This document shows, piece by piece, positions 7,003 through 13,598 of a stretch of 20,701 bases of DNA (position 1 is the stretch's first letter; the number at the start of each line of letters is the position of its first letter). The position numbers were made by a program, and so were the translations under genes. Below the pieces are notes generated by a model. The model was not told the DNA's origin and did no database searches. It was given only the letters and a program-made list of their open reading frames with translations. The stretch is taken from NCBI GenBank assembly GCA_035529715.1, contig DATKWF010000055.1, positions 1-20,701 on the forward strand, in the 5' to 3' direction. This DNA comes from DATKWF01 sp035529715 (GTDB lineage Bacteria > Chloroflexota > Dehalococcoidia > Dehalococcoidales > RBG-16-60-22).

Positions 7003-7414
7003 TTTGGTGACCTCACCCCCTGTGTCCCCCTCTCCTTTTAAGGAGAGGGGGAAGATTTTGAAAGAGGGGTTGGCACCCCTCTTAGACACCCCCGCGTCAT
7101 TGACTCGGAGCAGGGTTGGTGCTCCTTTTAAACATCCCCGCGCTATTAACTTAGAGCAAGGAGATTCAAAAAGGAGCGTGAGTCCCTCTCAAGCTTCTCT
7201 TGGGAAAGAGTAAATATAGGAGGGGCATTGGCTTCTATTAAGCACTCCCATACTTGAAGGTATAACTTAAAGGCATGAATATGATAGGGAGAGTCAAAGA
7301 AAGGCAAAGCCTCCAAATATATTTTATAGGGAGATTTAGAGGGACGAAGTCCTTCTTATATAATCCTCCCCCTTCCCCTTGGGAAGGGGGATAAAGGGGG
7401 ATGGGGTTACCAAA
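7003..7414. mobile_element. MITE-like non-coding element between priA and def
   Basis: The ends are inverted repeats. Positions 7001-7030 and the complement of 7386-7416 both begin TATTTGGT and match at 26 of 31 aligned positions, including one gap. Just inside each end is a perfect hairpin with C5/G5 arms: CCCCCTCTCCTT/AAGGAGAGGGGG (7026-7037/7040-7051) and CCCCCTTCCC/GGGAAGGGGG (7368-7377/7381-7390). If the outer TA on each side (7001-7002, 7415-7416) is a target duplication, the element is 412 bp and resembles MITEs moved by IS630/Tc1-mariner-type transposases. No transposase is encoded. The interior carries a tandem 46-bp repeat and several small hairpins. The rest of the 6895-7445 gap shows no gene. 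Confidence 0.55.
7067..7158. repeat. Diverged tandem 46-bp repeat inside the MITE-like element
   Basis: 7067-7112 and 7113-7158 are head-to-tail copies, both beginning GGGTTGG and ending GAGCA with a shared CCCCGCG core. They agree at 35 of 46 positions, and all 11 differences are transitions (C/T or G/A), as in old decaying non-coding repeats. There are two copies only and no spacer structure, so it is not CRISPR. Confidence 0.6.
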
Positions 7415-7445
7415 TAAAAACTAAAAGGAATGAGGCAGGTAAACT

Positions 7446-9875
7446 TCAAAGCAAGCTTACCGGGTCAATGTCTATTGCCCAGCCCTGGGGGAAGGGGATT
7501 GTGGAGAGAAAGGCAGATAGCTCGGTGCCGCGGAGTATGAGCTGCCAGCGGAACCTGCCTCGCAGTCGGTGAATAAACGCCGGGGCGGGGCCAATCAGGC
7601 TGAGGTTATCTATGCCCCTGGCGTCTTTTTCTCTGTTGAGTAAGTCTCTCATTCTTTCTGCTTCTCTCTGGCAGAGAGCATCGTTGGTATGGGTATAAGT
7701 AAGCAAGGCTAGCCGAGTAAAGGGTGGATTGTGCAGCTGGTGCCGGTAGGCAATCTCTTGGGCATAGAAAGATGCGTAGTCATGCGTGGCAGCTGCCTGG
7801 ATGGCGTAGTGCTCCGGCGAGAAGGTCTGGATGATGACCTCTCCGCCGAGAATACCCCGCCCCGCCCTCCCGGCTACCTGGCTGAGGAGCTGAAAGGTCC
7901 TCTCACCGGCGCGGAAGTCGGGCAGGTTCAGGCTGGTATCAGCACTGACCACCCCCACCAGAGTAACCGAGGGTAAATCCAGTCCCTTGGCAACCATTTG
8001 CGTCCCGATGAGAATATCAGCCTGGTGGGAGCGGAACTTGTCCAGAATTTTCTGGTGCGAGTCCTTGCCCCGGGTAATATCACTATCCCAGCGCAGCAGG
8101 CGGGCTTGCGGGAAACTGTAGGCGGATTCTTGCTCCAGCTTCTGTGTGCCGATGCCCAAAAATTTCATCTGGCGGCTCATGCAGCGTGGGCAGGCCTGTG
8201 GCACCGGGGTTTTTTGGTTGCACTGGTGGCAGACCAGAACATCCTCGGCGTAGTGATGGGTGAGGGGAACCTCACAGCGCTTACAGCGAAGCACAAAGCC
8301 ACAGCGGCGGCATTGAATAAAGGTGGCTCCGCCTCTCCGGTTGAGAAAGAGGATGACCTGCTCGCCACCAGCCACGGCTCCGGTCGTGGCTCCAGCCAGA
8401 GAACGGCTGAAGATGCTCCTGTTGCCTGCCTTGAGTTCTTGCCTCATGTCCACTATCTCAACCTGGGGCAGGGGTGATTTCTCAACGGGAACAACCCGGT
8501 CCGGAAGCTGGAGCAGGTGAAAGTCACCACTTTGCGCATGATAAAAAGTCTCTATCGCCGGGGTGGCGCTGCCCAGAATAACTGTTGCCCCGCTTAACTC
8601 CGCCAGCTTCATGGCTGTATCACGGGCGTGGTAGCGGGGTGATTTATCCGACTGTTTATAGTTCCATTCGTGTTCCTCATCAATAACAATCAGTCCCAGG
8701 TTGGGCTGGGGAGCAAAGAGGGCGCTCCGGGGACCAATGACAACATCAAACTCACTGTTTCTGATCCGGTGCCATTCATCAAATTGCTCGCCCGGTGAGA
8801 GTTTACTGTGCAGGACAGCTACTTTGCCGGGAAAACGGGAGGCAAACCTCTCTATGGTTTGGGGGGTGAGGGCAATTTCCGGTACCAGGACGATGCCCCG
8901 CTTGCCCATTTTCACTGCTTCAGCCAGTGCCTGCAGGTAGACCTCGGTCTTGCCGCTGCCGGTAACTCCGTGCAGCAAGAAAACATCCGGGTATTCTTTT
9001 GTCAGGCTTTCTTTGATAGCTTTTAAGGCTGATTCCTGAGCCGCAGTAAGTTTAAGTGGTGAAGATAGTGTGATTCCCTGGTAGGAAATTGGTTCACGTT
9101 TTACTTCAATCTGCTCAAAAATGGCTAAGCCCTTGCCAATAAGCGCATCAGCCACTGTTTTTTCAATGCTGAGTTTCTGCCTGATCTCTGCCCAGGGTAG
9201 TGGTTCAGGGTGCCAGGCAAGGTAGTCGAGAAGAATTGCCTGTTTAATGGCTCCTTTTTCTTGCATTTGGGCTGCCATCTCTGTGGCTTGGCCGGCGGTA
9301 ACATTAAGGCGCAGGTAGGGGACTCTTTTGGCGGTGACCTTAACCGGTTCCATCTCATAGCTTCTGACCAGCAGTTCTCGCCCGACCAGCTGAGAGACAA
9401 TAGTCTGGGCCTTCTTCTTACCTAGTCGTTTTTCCAGTTCCTTCAGGCCCATGCTTCCTTGTCTTTGGACTAATTCAAATAAAGTCCTCTGCTCCGGGGA
9501 GAGGGAAGACAGGTCGCGGGTGTCAGGGTTCGGGGTTGTTGAGATGAAGGTGAGTGCCTGGCGCTCAAATCCGGGTGATAACATCAGGGACATGGCATCA
9601 AACAGGGGCGAGAGGTAGTACTCACTTATCCAGCGGGCCAGCAATACATGGGGTGGGGACAATACCGGGCGGGGTTCAATAGTACCAATTATTTCTCTGG
9701 TCTCTTCTACAGCCGGGTAGGGGCTTAATTCTACCACTATACCCTGGAGTATTTTCTTGCCAAAGGGGACCCATACCGCCTGGCCTACCTCAATGCTTAA
9801 ACCGGTGGGTATGGAATAACTGAACGTCCGGCGCTGGGCTACTGGCGAATTAACGCTAACTTCAGCATATCTCAT
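7446..9875 (-). CDS. priA: Primosomal protein N' (replication restart helicase PriA)
   Basis: This is a 3'-5' DNA helicase that recognises stalled replication forks and reloads the replisome. The chosen ATG at 9875 gives 809 residues. It has GGAG 6 nt upstream and starts MRYAEVSVNSPVAQRRTFSY, matching the family N-terminus. An ATG 14 codons upstream (9917) is in frame but has no Shine-Dalgarno sequence. Seen in order: the N-terminal 3'BD and winged-helix parts; Walker A GVTGSGKTEVY near residue 305; DEEH helicase motif with VIDEEHEWNYKQSDKSPRYH near 398; the zinc-binding insert with eight cysteines (CRRCGFVLRCKRC, then CHQCNQ and CPRC) near 520-565; and helicase motifs GTQMVAKGLDLP and QVAGRAGRG in the second RecA lobe. 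The Cys set is complete. It follows rplS closely on the same strand. Confidence 0.95.
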   Translation of the reverse strand: MRYAEVSVNSPVAQRRTFSYSIPTGLSIEVGQAVWVPFGKKILQGIVVELSPYPAVEETREIIGTIEPRPVLSPPHVLLARWISEYYLSPLFDAMSLMLSPGFERQALTFISTTPNPDTRDLSSLSPEQRTLFELVQRQGSMGLKELEKRLGKKKAQTIVSQLVGRELLVRSYEMEPVKVTAKRVPYLRLNVTAGQATEMAAQMQEKGAIKQAILLDYLAWHPEPLPWAEIRQKLSIEKTVADALIGKGLAIFEQIEVKREPISYQGITLSSPLKLTAAQESALKAIKESLTKEYPDVFLLHGVTGSGKTEVYLQALAEAVKMGKRGIVLVPEIALTPQTIERFASRFPGKVAVLHSKLSPGEQFDEWHRIRNSEFDVVIGPRSALFAPQPNLGLIVIDEEHEWNYKQSDKSPRYHARDTAMKLAELSGATVILGSATPAIETFYHAQSGDFHLLQLPDRVVPVEKSPLPQVEIVDMRQELKAGNRSIFSRSLAGATTGAVAGGEQVILFLNRRGGATFIQCRRCGFVLRCKRCEVPLTHHYAEDVLVCHQCNQKTPVPQACPRCMSRQMKFLGIGTQKLEQESAYSFPQARLLRWDSDITRGKDSHQKILDKFRSHQADILIGTQMVAKGLDLPSVTLVGVVSADTSLNLPDFRAGERTFQLLSQVAGRAGRGILGGEVIIQTFSPEHYAIQAAATHDYASFYAQEIAYRHQLHNPPFTRLALLTYTHTNDALCQREAERMRDLLNREKDARGIDNLSLIGPAPAFIHRLRGRFRWQLILRGTELSAFLSTIPFPQGWAIDIDPVSLL

Positions 9876-9957
9876 CCTAGGCTCCAGTGGCGGTTCCTTT
9901 TTTGTCTTGCCCAGCATGGCGAGGAGGGATACTATTGGTTAAAGCGCTTCCCGGTGC

Positions 9958-10332
9958 TTATTCCGAGCTTGTTTCCGGCTTCTTTTTCCGGTCAGTTCGT
10001 TTTTCCTTGAGGCGGGCCGCCTTGCCACTGCGTCCACGCAGGTAATAGAGCTTGGCACGCCGTACTTTGCCGTGTCGGATTACTTCTACCTTTTCCACAA
10101 GCGGTGAATGCAGCAGAAAGGTACGCTCCACGCCGACGCCATAGGCAACGCGTCTCACCGTAAAGCTGGCATTAATTCCGCCGCGCTGTAACTTGATTAC
10201 TACTCCCTGGAATAGCTGGATGCGTTCCCGACCGCTTTCCACTATCTTGCTGCTGACCTTTACCGTGTCACCGGGAGCAAGTTCAGGAATATTGGGATTT
10301 GATTTGACTTCAATGAGTGATGAAATGGTCAT
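9958..10332 (-). CDS. rplS: 50S ribosomal protein L19
   Basis: Large-subunit ribosomal protein at the 30S-50S interface. The 124 residues include the characteristic PGDTVKVSSKIVESGRERIQ, FQGVVIKLQRGGINASFTVR, GVGVERTFLLHSP and RAKLYYLRGRSGKAAR. It is about 10 residues longer than typical L19, because of a charged, Lys-rich tail (KEKRTDRKKKPETSSE). The start codon overlaps the trmD stop by 4 bp (ATGA), so the two are translationally coupled. trmD-rplS is a conserved gene pair across bacteria. Confidence 0.97.
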   Translation of the reverse strand: MTISSLIEVKSNPNIPELAPGDTVKVSSKIVESGRERIQLFQGVVIKLQRGGINASFTVRRVAYGVGVERTFLLHSPLVEKVEVIRHGKVRRAKLYYLRGRSGKAARLKEKRTDRKKKPETSSE

Positions 10333-11117
10333 TGTGTAGACTCCTTGTTCAAACTAAGCTGAGATTTTTTAGAAAGTGATGTTAAACGCTTGACTAATTT
10401 TTTCTCTTCAGAGAATAGATTGGCTTTATCCAGTAGCTCCGGGCGTCGCTCCAGCGTGCGCCGGATAATCTGCTCACGGCGCCACTTGGCAATCTGGGCG
10501 TGATTTCCGGAGAGTAAAATTTCAGGTACTGGCCAGCCCCTGTATTCCTGGGGGCGGGTGTACTGGGGGTATTCCAGTAAACCTTCAGCATGAGATTCGT
10601 CCAGTGGTGAGTCCTCCGAACCGAGGACTCCAGGCAGTAGTCTGGCCACGGCATCTATTACCACCATGGCCGGGAATTCGCCGCCGGTAAGCACGTAGTC
10701 GCCGATGCTGATCTCGTCGGTAACCAGATGTTCCCGCACCCGCTCGTCCACCCCTTCATAATGACCGCAAATCAAGATAAGGTGGCGGTATTTTGACAGC
10801 TCTTGGGCAATTTTTTGGGAGAAGAGTCGTCCCTGCGGGGTAAGCAGGATGACCGGCAGGGCACCGGCTCCCTCTTTGGAGCCGATATCTGCTTTGATTG
10901 ACTCTACTGCCTCAAAGATGGGTTCTGGTTTAAGCACCATGCCCGGACCGCCGCCATACGGGTAGTCATCAACGGTGCGATGTTTATTATGAGTATAATC
11001 GCGGATATTGTGCAGGTTGATGCTGACCAGCTTGTTGTCGATAGCCCGCTTAAAGATACTGGTGTTGAACGGAACCTCAAACATCTCGGGAAATAGAGTT
11101 AAAACATCAATACGCAT
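10329..11117 (-). CDS. trmD: tRNA (guanine-37-N1)-methyltransferase
   Basis: This SPOUT-fold enzyme uses S-adenosylmethionine to make m1G37 next to the anticodon, preventing frameshifts. The 262-residue protein starts MRIDVLTLFPEMF. It contains the trefoil-knot SAM-binding segment ICGHYEGVDERVREHLV and EISIGDYVLTGGEFPAMVVIDA at about 119-160, plus DDYPYGGGPGMVLKPEP near 50-65. ATG 11117 is chosen over the adjacent TTG 11120 because it is the standard family start and has GGAG about 8 nt upstream. The C-terminal domain is a little longer than usual, ending in a Ser/Lys-rich tail. It sits between mogA and rplS, with the usual rpsP and rimM missing upstream. Confidence 0.97.
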   Translation of the reverse strand: MRIDVLTLFPEMFEVPFNTSIFKRAIDNKLVSINLHNIRDYTHNKHRTVDDYPYGGGPGMVLKPEPIFEAVESIKADIGSKEGAGALPVILLTPQGRLFSQKIAQELSKYRHLILICGHYEGVDERVREHLVTDEISIGDYVLTGGEFPAMVVIDAVARLLPGVLGSEDSPLDESHAEGLLEYPQYTRPQEYRGWPVPEILLSGNHAQIAKWRREQIIRRTLERRPELLDKANLFSEEKKLVKRLTSLSKKSQLSLNKESTQ

Positions 11118-11137
11118 CAAAGTGGCTCCTCCCGCTG

Positions 11138-11623
11138 TCAGGAGTGTTCGGTTACCTCCCCCTTAATAATTTCTATGGCATGAGGAATAGCCGGCAGTAT
11201 TACCTCAAGGCACTCCTTGACTGCCTTGGGACTGCCGGGCAGGTTGATGATAAGGCACTTTCCCCTGACCCCGGCCGTAGCTCGACTTAATATAGCCGTT
11301 GGCGTGGCGCTAAAGGTTTTAGCTCTCATCGCTTCGGCAAAACCGGGCACCACCTTATCAACTATAGCCAGAGTTGCTTCCGGGGTAACGTCACGCTGGC
11401 TCAATCCGGTACCACCCGTGGTGATAATGATATCCACATCACCTTCATCTGCCCAATCAGCCAGACGCTGGCGGATAACATCTACCTCGTCCGGAATAAT
11501 CTCGTACTTGGCAACATGGCTATCAAAGCGAGACAGGCTGTCCCTGATTGCCTCGCTGCTCTCGTCGCGGCGCTCACCCCGCCACCCCTTATCACTAATG
11601 GTAAGTATACCTGCAATGAACAT
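11138..11623 (-). CDS. mogA: MogA/MoaB-family molybdopterin adenylyltransferase
   Basis: This acts late in molybdenum cofactor synthesis, adenylating molybdopterin before metal insertion. The 161-residue protein starts MFIAGILTISDKGWRGERRD. It carries the family motif TTGGTGLSQRDVTPEAT and ends NLPGSPKAVKECLEVILPAIPHAIEII, both diagnostic of MogA/MoaB domains. MoaB and MogA cannot be separated with certainty from sequence alone. A TTG seven codons upstream (11644) is an alternative start; neither start has a clear Shine-Dalgarno sequence. It is the first gene of the mogA-trmD-rplS-priA run, ending 20 nt before trmD, and is divergent from mraZ. No other molybdenum cofactor genes are in the window. 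Confidence 0.88.
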   Translation of the reverse strand: MFIAGILTISDKGWRGERRDESSEAIRDSLSRFDSHVAKYEIIPDEVDVIRQRLADWADEGDVDIIITTGGTGLSQRDVTPEATLAIVDKVVPGFAEAMRAKTFSATPTAILSRATAGVRGKCLIINLPGSPKAVKECLEVILPAIPHAIEIIKGEVTEHS

Positions 11624-11714
11624 AATACTGTCAATCTGGAACAAATTTCATTTTACCACATACGGGAGGTAAAGAAAAATCGGGGGGTTTTTTTAAAAAT
11701 AATGCTAAAGGGGC

Positions 11715-11743
11715 TTGACAAAGAGGGGTAATCGTGTTATAGA
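11715..11743 (+). promoter_or_regulatory. Sigma70 promoter of the mraZ-rsmH-ftsA-ftsZ cluster
   Basis: TTGACA (11715-11720), a 17-bp spacer, and TATAGA (11738-11743). The -35 is perfect and the -10 matches at four or five of six positions, depending on register. It gives a leader of about 50 nt before the mraZ ATG at 11800. No other comparable promoter is seen before ftsA or ftsZ. Confidence 0.65.
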
Positions 11744-11744
11744 A

Positions 11745-11769
11745 TGGTGAAACGTGGTAAATAGTGGGA
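11745..11769 (+). promoter_or_regulatory. Candidate MraZ box: three phased TGG(T/G)(A/G) repeats
   Basis: TGGTG (11745-11749), TGGTA (11755-11759) and TGGGA (11765-11769) recur at exactly 10 bp, immediately downstream of the -10. MraZ of E. coli binds TGGGN direct repeats separated by 5 nt just downstream of its own promoter. Spacing, copy number and position agree; the core differs by T for G in two copies. A weaker fourth copy (GGGAG at 11775) keeps the phase. Confidence 0.6.
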
Positions 11770-11799
11770 AGATGGGGAGAGTGTACAGGGGGCTGGAAT

Positions 11800-12225
11800 A
11801 TGTTTTTTGGTGAATTCAGCTATAAGATTGACGAGAAGGGCAGAGTACCTTTCCCGCCCCGGTTCCGCAGGGAACTAAAAGATGGGGTGGTTTTAACCCC
11901 CGGGGTGGAGAAATGCATCAATGTCTACACATTATCTGAGTGGAGAAAACTGGCCGGTACGCTTACCAGCGGTTCGCTGACACGCAGTAAATTGAGAAAG
12001 CTGAACCGGGCTATCTTTGCCACTGCATTTAGCATCAATATGGATGGGCAGGGAAGAGTTGCCCTGCCGGCACCGCTGAGAGAGTATGCCGAGATTGTGG
12101 ATGAAGTAGTTATCACTGGAGCTAATACTTATCTTGAAATATGGAATGAGGTCCTTTGGGAAGAGGAGAAAGCTGTTAGCCAGGAGCAAGCCTGGCAGAT
12201 AATAGAAAGTCTAGAGGGACGCTGA
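11800..12225 (+). CDS. mraZ: Transcriptional regulator MraZ
   Basis: MraZ is an AbrB/SpoVT-like DNA-binding protein that controls its own division and cell-wall operon. The 141-residue protein begins MFFGEFSYKIDEKGRVPFP and has two tandem SpoVT/AbrB-like repeats: DEKGRVPFPPRFR near residues 9-22, and NMDGQGRVALPAPLREYA in the second half. Both keep the D-x-x-G-R signature. ATG 11800 is chosen over the upstream in-frame GTG 11764 because it is the standard family N-terminus and has AGGGGG about 7 nt before it. Its stop overlaps the rsmH start (TGATG). It is first in the cluster, and repeats resembling its binding site lie just upstream. Confidence 0.95.
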   Translation: MFFGEFSYKIDEKGRVPFPPRFRRELKDGVVLTPGVEKCINVYTLSEWRKLAGTLTSGSLTRSKLRKLNRAIFATAFSINMDGQGRVALPAPLREYAEIVDEVVITGANTYLEIWNEVLWEEEKAVSQEQAWQIIESLEGR

Positions 12226-13280
12226 TGGGTTCAAAAAAGATAACCACCAGCCATGTCCCGGTTCTGCTCCAGGAGGCGATTAAGGCAATGGCTGTCCAGC
12301 CGGGAGGGCGCTACATCGATTGCACCCTGGGGGGAGGTGGGCATGCGCTCTCCATTCTGGAGAATAGTTCGCCTGGCGGGCAATTGTTGGGTATTGATGC
12401 TGACCCGGAAGCCATAAAGCAAGCCAGAGCCAGGCTTGGAACCTACCGTGATTCAATTCTTCTGGTCAATGATAACTTTGCCAATTTACAGGCTATCTGT
12501 ATTAAATATGACTTCTTCCCGGTGCATGGCATCTTGTTTGACCTTGGGCTTTCCTCACTTCAGCTTAACGGGAGTGGTCGTGGCTTTAGCTTTCAGCATG
12601 ATGCGCCATTAGACATGCGGTTTAATCCCGGTCAGGAGGTCACTGCTGCTGACATCGTTAACACCTCGCCTGAATCCGAGCTGGCCAACCTGATAAAAAC
12701 ATATGGCGAGGAGGGTTATAGTCGTCAGATAGCCCGTCATGTGGTGAGGGAGCGTCCCATAAAGTCCACTCTTCACCTGGTTCGGACGATAGAGCGGGCT
12801 ATTGGTCGGAGGAGAGGCAAGATTCATCCGGCTACCAGGACTTTTCAGGCACTGCGGATAGCGGTCAATCAGGAACTGGAACATCTGGAAGCTGCCCTGA
12901 AGCAGGCGGTTAACCTGCTCGGGTTTGAGGGCAAGCTGGTGGTGATAAGCTATCATTCTCTGGAAGACCGCATAGTGAAGCAGTTCATGCGGACGGAAGC
13001 GAGTGACTGTATTTGCCCTGCAGATGCACCGGTGTGTGTTTGCGGCCACAAGGCCCGCCTGAAGTTAATTAATAGGCGAGTTATTGTTCCTTCCCAATCG
13101 GAGATTGAGCTTAACCCGCGCAGCCGTAGTGCCAGATTGAGAGCGGCAGAGCGCATTATTGCTCAGGATGATTGCTACGGGACGGCTGAGGTAGAAAATT
13201 TTTTATCTGAGGTTAAAGCAGTAGCCTGGAAGAGACCGGCTTTGCTGAAGAAACTCAAGATGGTCTTTCTGGCTGCTTAA
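12225..13280 (+). CDS. rsmH: 16S rRNA (cytosine-1402-N4)-methyltransferase RsmH, with C-terminal extension
   Basis: This SAM-dependent enzyme methylates N4 of C1402 in the ribosomal P site. The SAM motif GGGGH is at about residues 36-40 (IDCTLGGGGHALSIL), with LGIDADPEAI after it. The family signatures LFDLGLSSLQL, RTFQALRIAVNQEL and VISYHSLEDRIVKQF are all present. A cysteine-bearing segment CICPADAPVCVCG is the usual RsmH insertion. Most family members are about 310 residues and end soon after NPRSRSARLRAAER. This one has 351 residues, with roughly 40 extra residues ending AWKRPALLKKLKMVFLAA. That extension is repeated in the small ORF immediately downstream. Confidence 0.95.
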   Translation: MGSKKITTSHVPVLLQEAIKAMAVQPGGRYIDCTLGGGGHALSILENSSPGGQLLGIDADPEAIKQARARLGTYRDSILLVNDNFANLQAICIKYDFFPVHGILFDLGLSSLQLNGSGRGFSFQHDAPLDMRFNPGQEVTAADIVNTSPESELANLIKTYGEEGYSRQIARHVVRERPIKSTLHLVRTIERAIGRRRGKIHPATRTFQALRIAVNQELEHLEAALKQAVNLLGFEGKLVVISYHSLEDRIVKQFMRTEASDCICPADAPVCVCGHKARLKLINRRVIVPSQSEIELNPRSRSARLRAAERIIAQDDCYGTAEVENFLSEVKAVAWKRPALLKKLKMVFLAA

Positions 13281-13294
13281 AGAGGGAAAGTAAA

Positions 13295-13504
13295 GTGATA
13301 GAACGGAATATAACTTCAATTAATGCTAATAATACTGAAGTGCACACTACTTCAGATGATTTGAAATTGAAGTTGGCTGAGCACATTATTGCTCAATATG
13401 GTAGGGATACTGATGTGCGGAGTATTTTAACCGAGACCAAGGTAGGAGCGTGGCGGAGAGAAGCTTTACTGAAGAAGTTAAAAACGGTCTTTTTAGCGGC
13501 CTAG
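13295..13504 (+). CDS. Small protein homologous to the RsmH C-terminal extension
   Basis: A 69-residue ORF of unknown function. It starts at GTG 13295 with GAGGGA about 9 nt upstream, 14 nt after the rsmH stop. Its last 45 residues match the RsmH tail. Both contain LxxAExIIAQ, a variable acidic linker, then AW(K/R)R(P/E)ALLKKLK(M/T)VFLAA up to the stop codon. The first 22 residues (Asn/Thr-rich) are unique. The C-terminus is a basic amphipathic helix candidate. Similarity is visible in DNA too: GAGCRCATTATTGCTCA at 13149 and 13379, and 29 of 38 bases over the 3' ends. It occupies the slot where ftsL usually sits but has no membrane segment, so it is not FtsL. Conserved reading frame and coding-type substitutions suggest a real gene. 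Confidence 0.7.
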   Translation: MIERNITSINANNTEVHTTSDDLKLKLAEHIIAQYGRDTDVRSILTETKVGAWRREALLKKLKTVFLAA

Positions 13505-13526
13505 ATTGGCTAGAGGTTTTCAGACT

Positions 13527-13563
13527 ATGAAAAGGGAGGTTCTGAAAATGTAAAACTCAGAAC
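13527..13563 (+). promoter_or_regulatory. Leader element before ftsA: mini-ORF and hairpin
   Basis: Between the small ORF and ftsA, an 8-codon frame MKREVLKM (13527-13553) overlaps an inverted repeat, GTTCTGA (13539-13545) and TCAGAAC (13557-13563), with an 11-nt loop. No T-tract follows. It may be an mRNA processing or stability element; a role for the mini-ORF is speculative. Confidence 0.25.
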
Positions 13564-13598
13564 TTGACGGCAAGAGTCTAGTTAATAAGGAGGGTTAG

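Noticed and set aside
7067..7158. CRISPR-like repeats
   Set aside because: Only two adjacent, diverged 46-bp copies with no spacers and no cas genes in the window.
6968..7213. 81-residue plus-strand ORF
   Set aside because: It runs through the terminal repeat and hairpins of the MITE-like element, has repeat-derived composition (PSPFKERGK, KRSVSPSQ-like) and no ribosome-binding site.
7998..8477. 159-residue plus-strand ORF opposite priA
   Set aside because: Antisense shadow of the PriA zinc-finger and helicase region.
11645..11714. Promoter for mogA on the minus strand
   Set aside because: A TAAAAT -10-like box is present but no acceptable -35 lies at a suitable distance, so it is not listed.
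11773..11777. TGGGG as a further MraZ repeat
   Set aside because: It is 8 bp from the preceding repeat, off the 10-bp phase; the in-phase position has only GGGAG.
13295..13504. Calling the small ORF ftsL by position
   Set aside because: It has no membrane-spanning segment or leucine-zipper-like coil, and it is clearly related to the RsmH tail.
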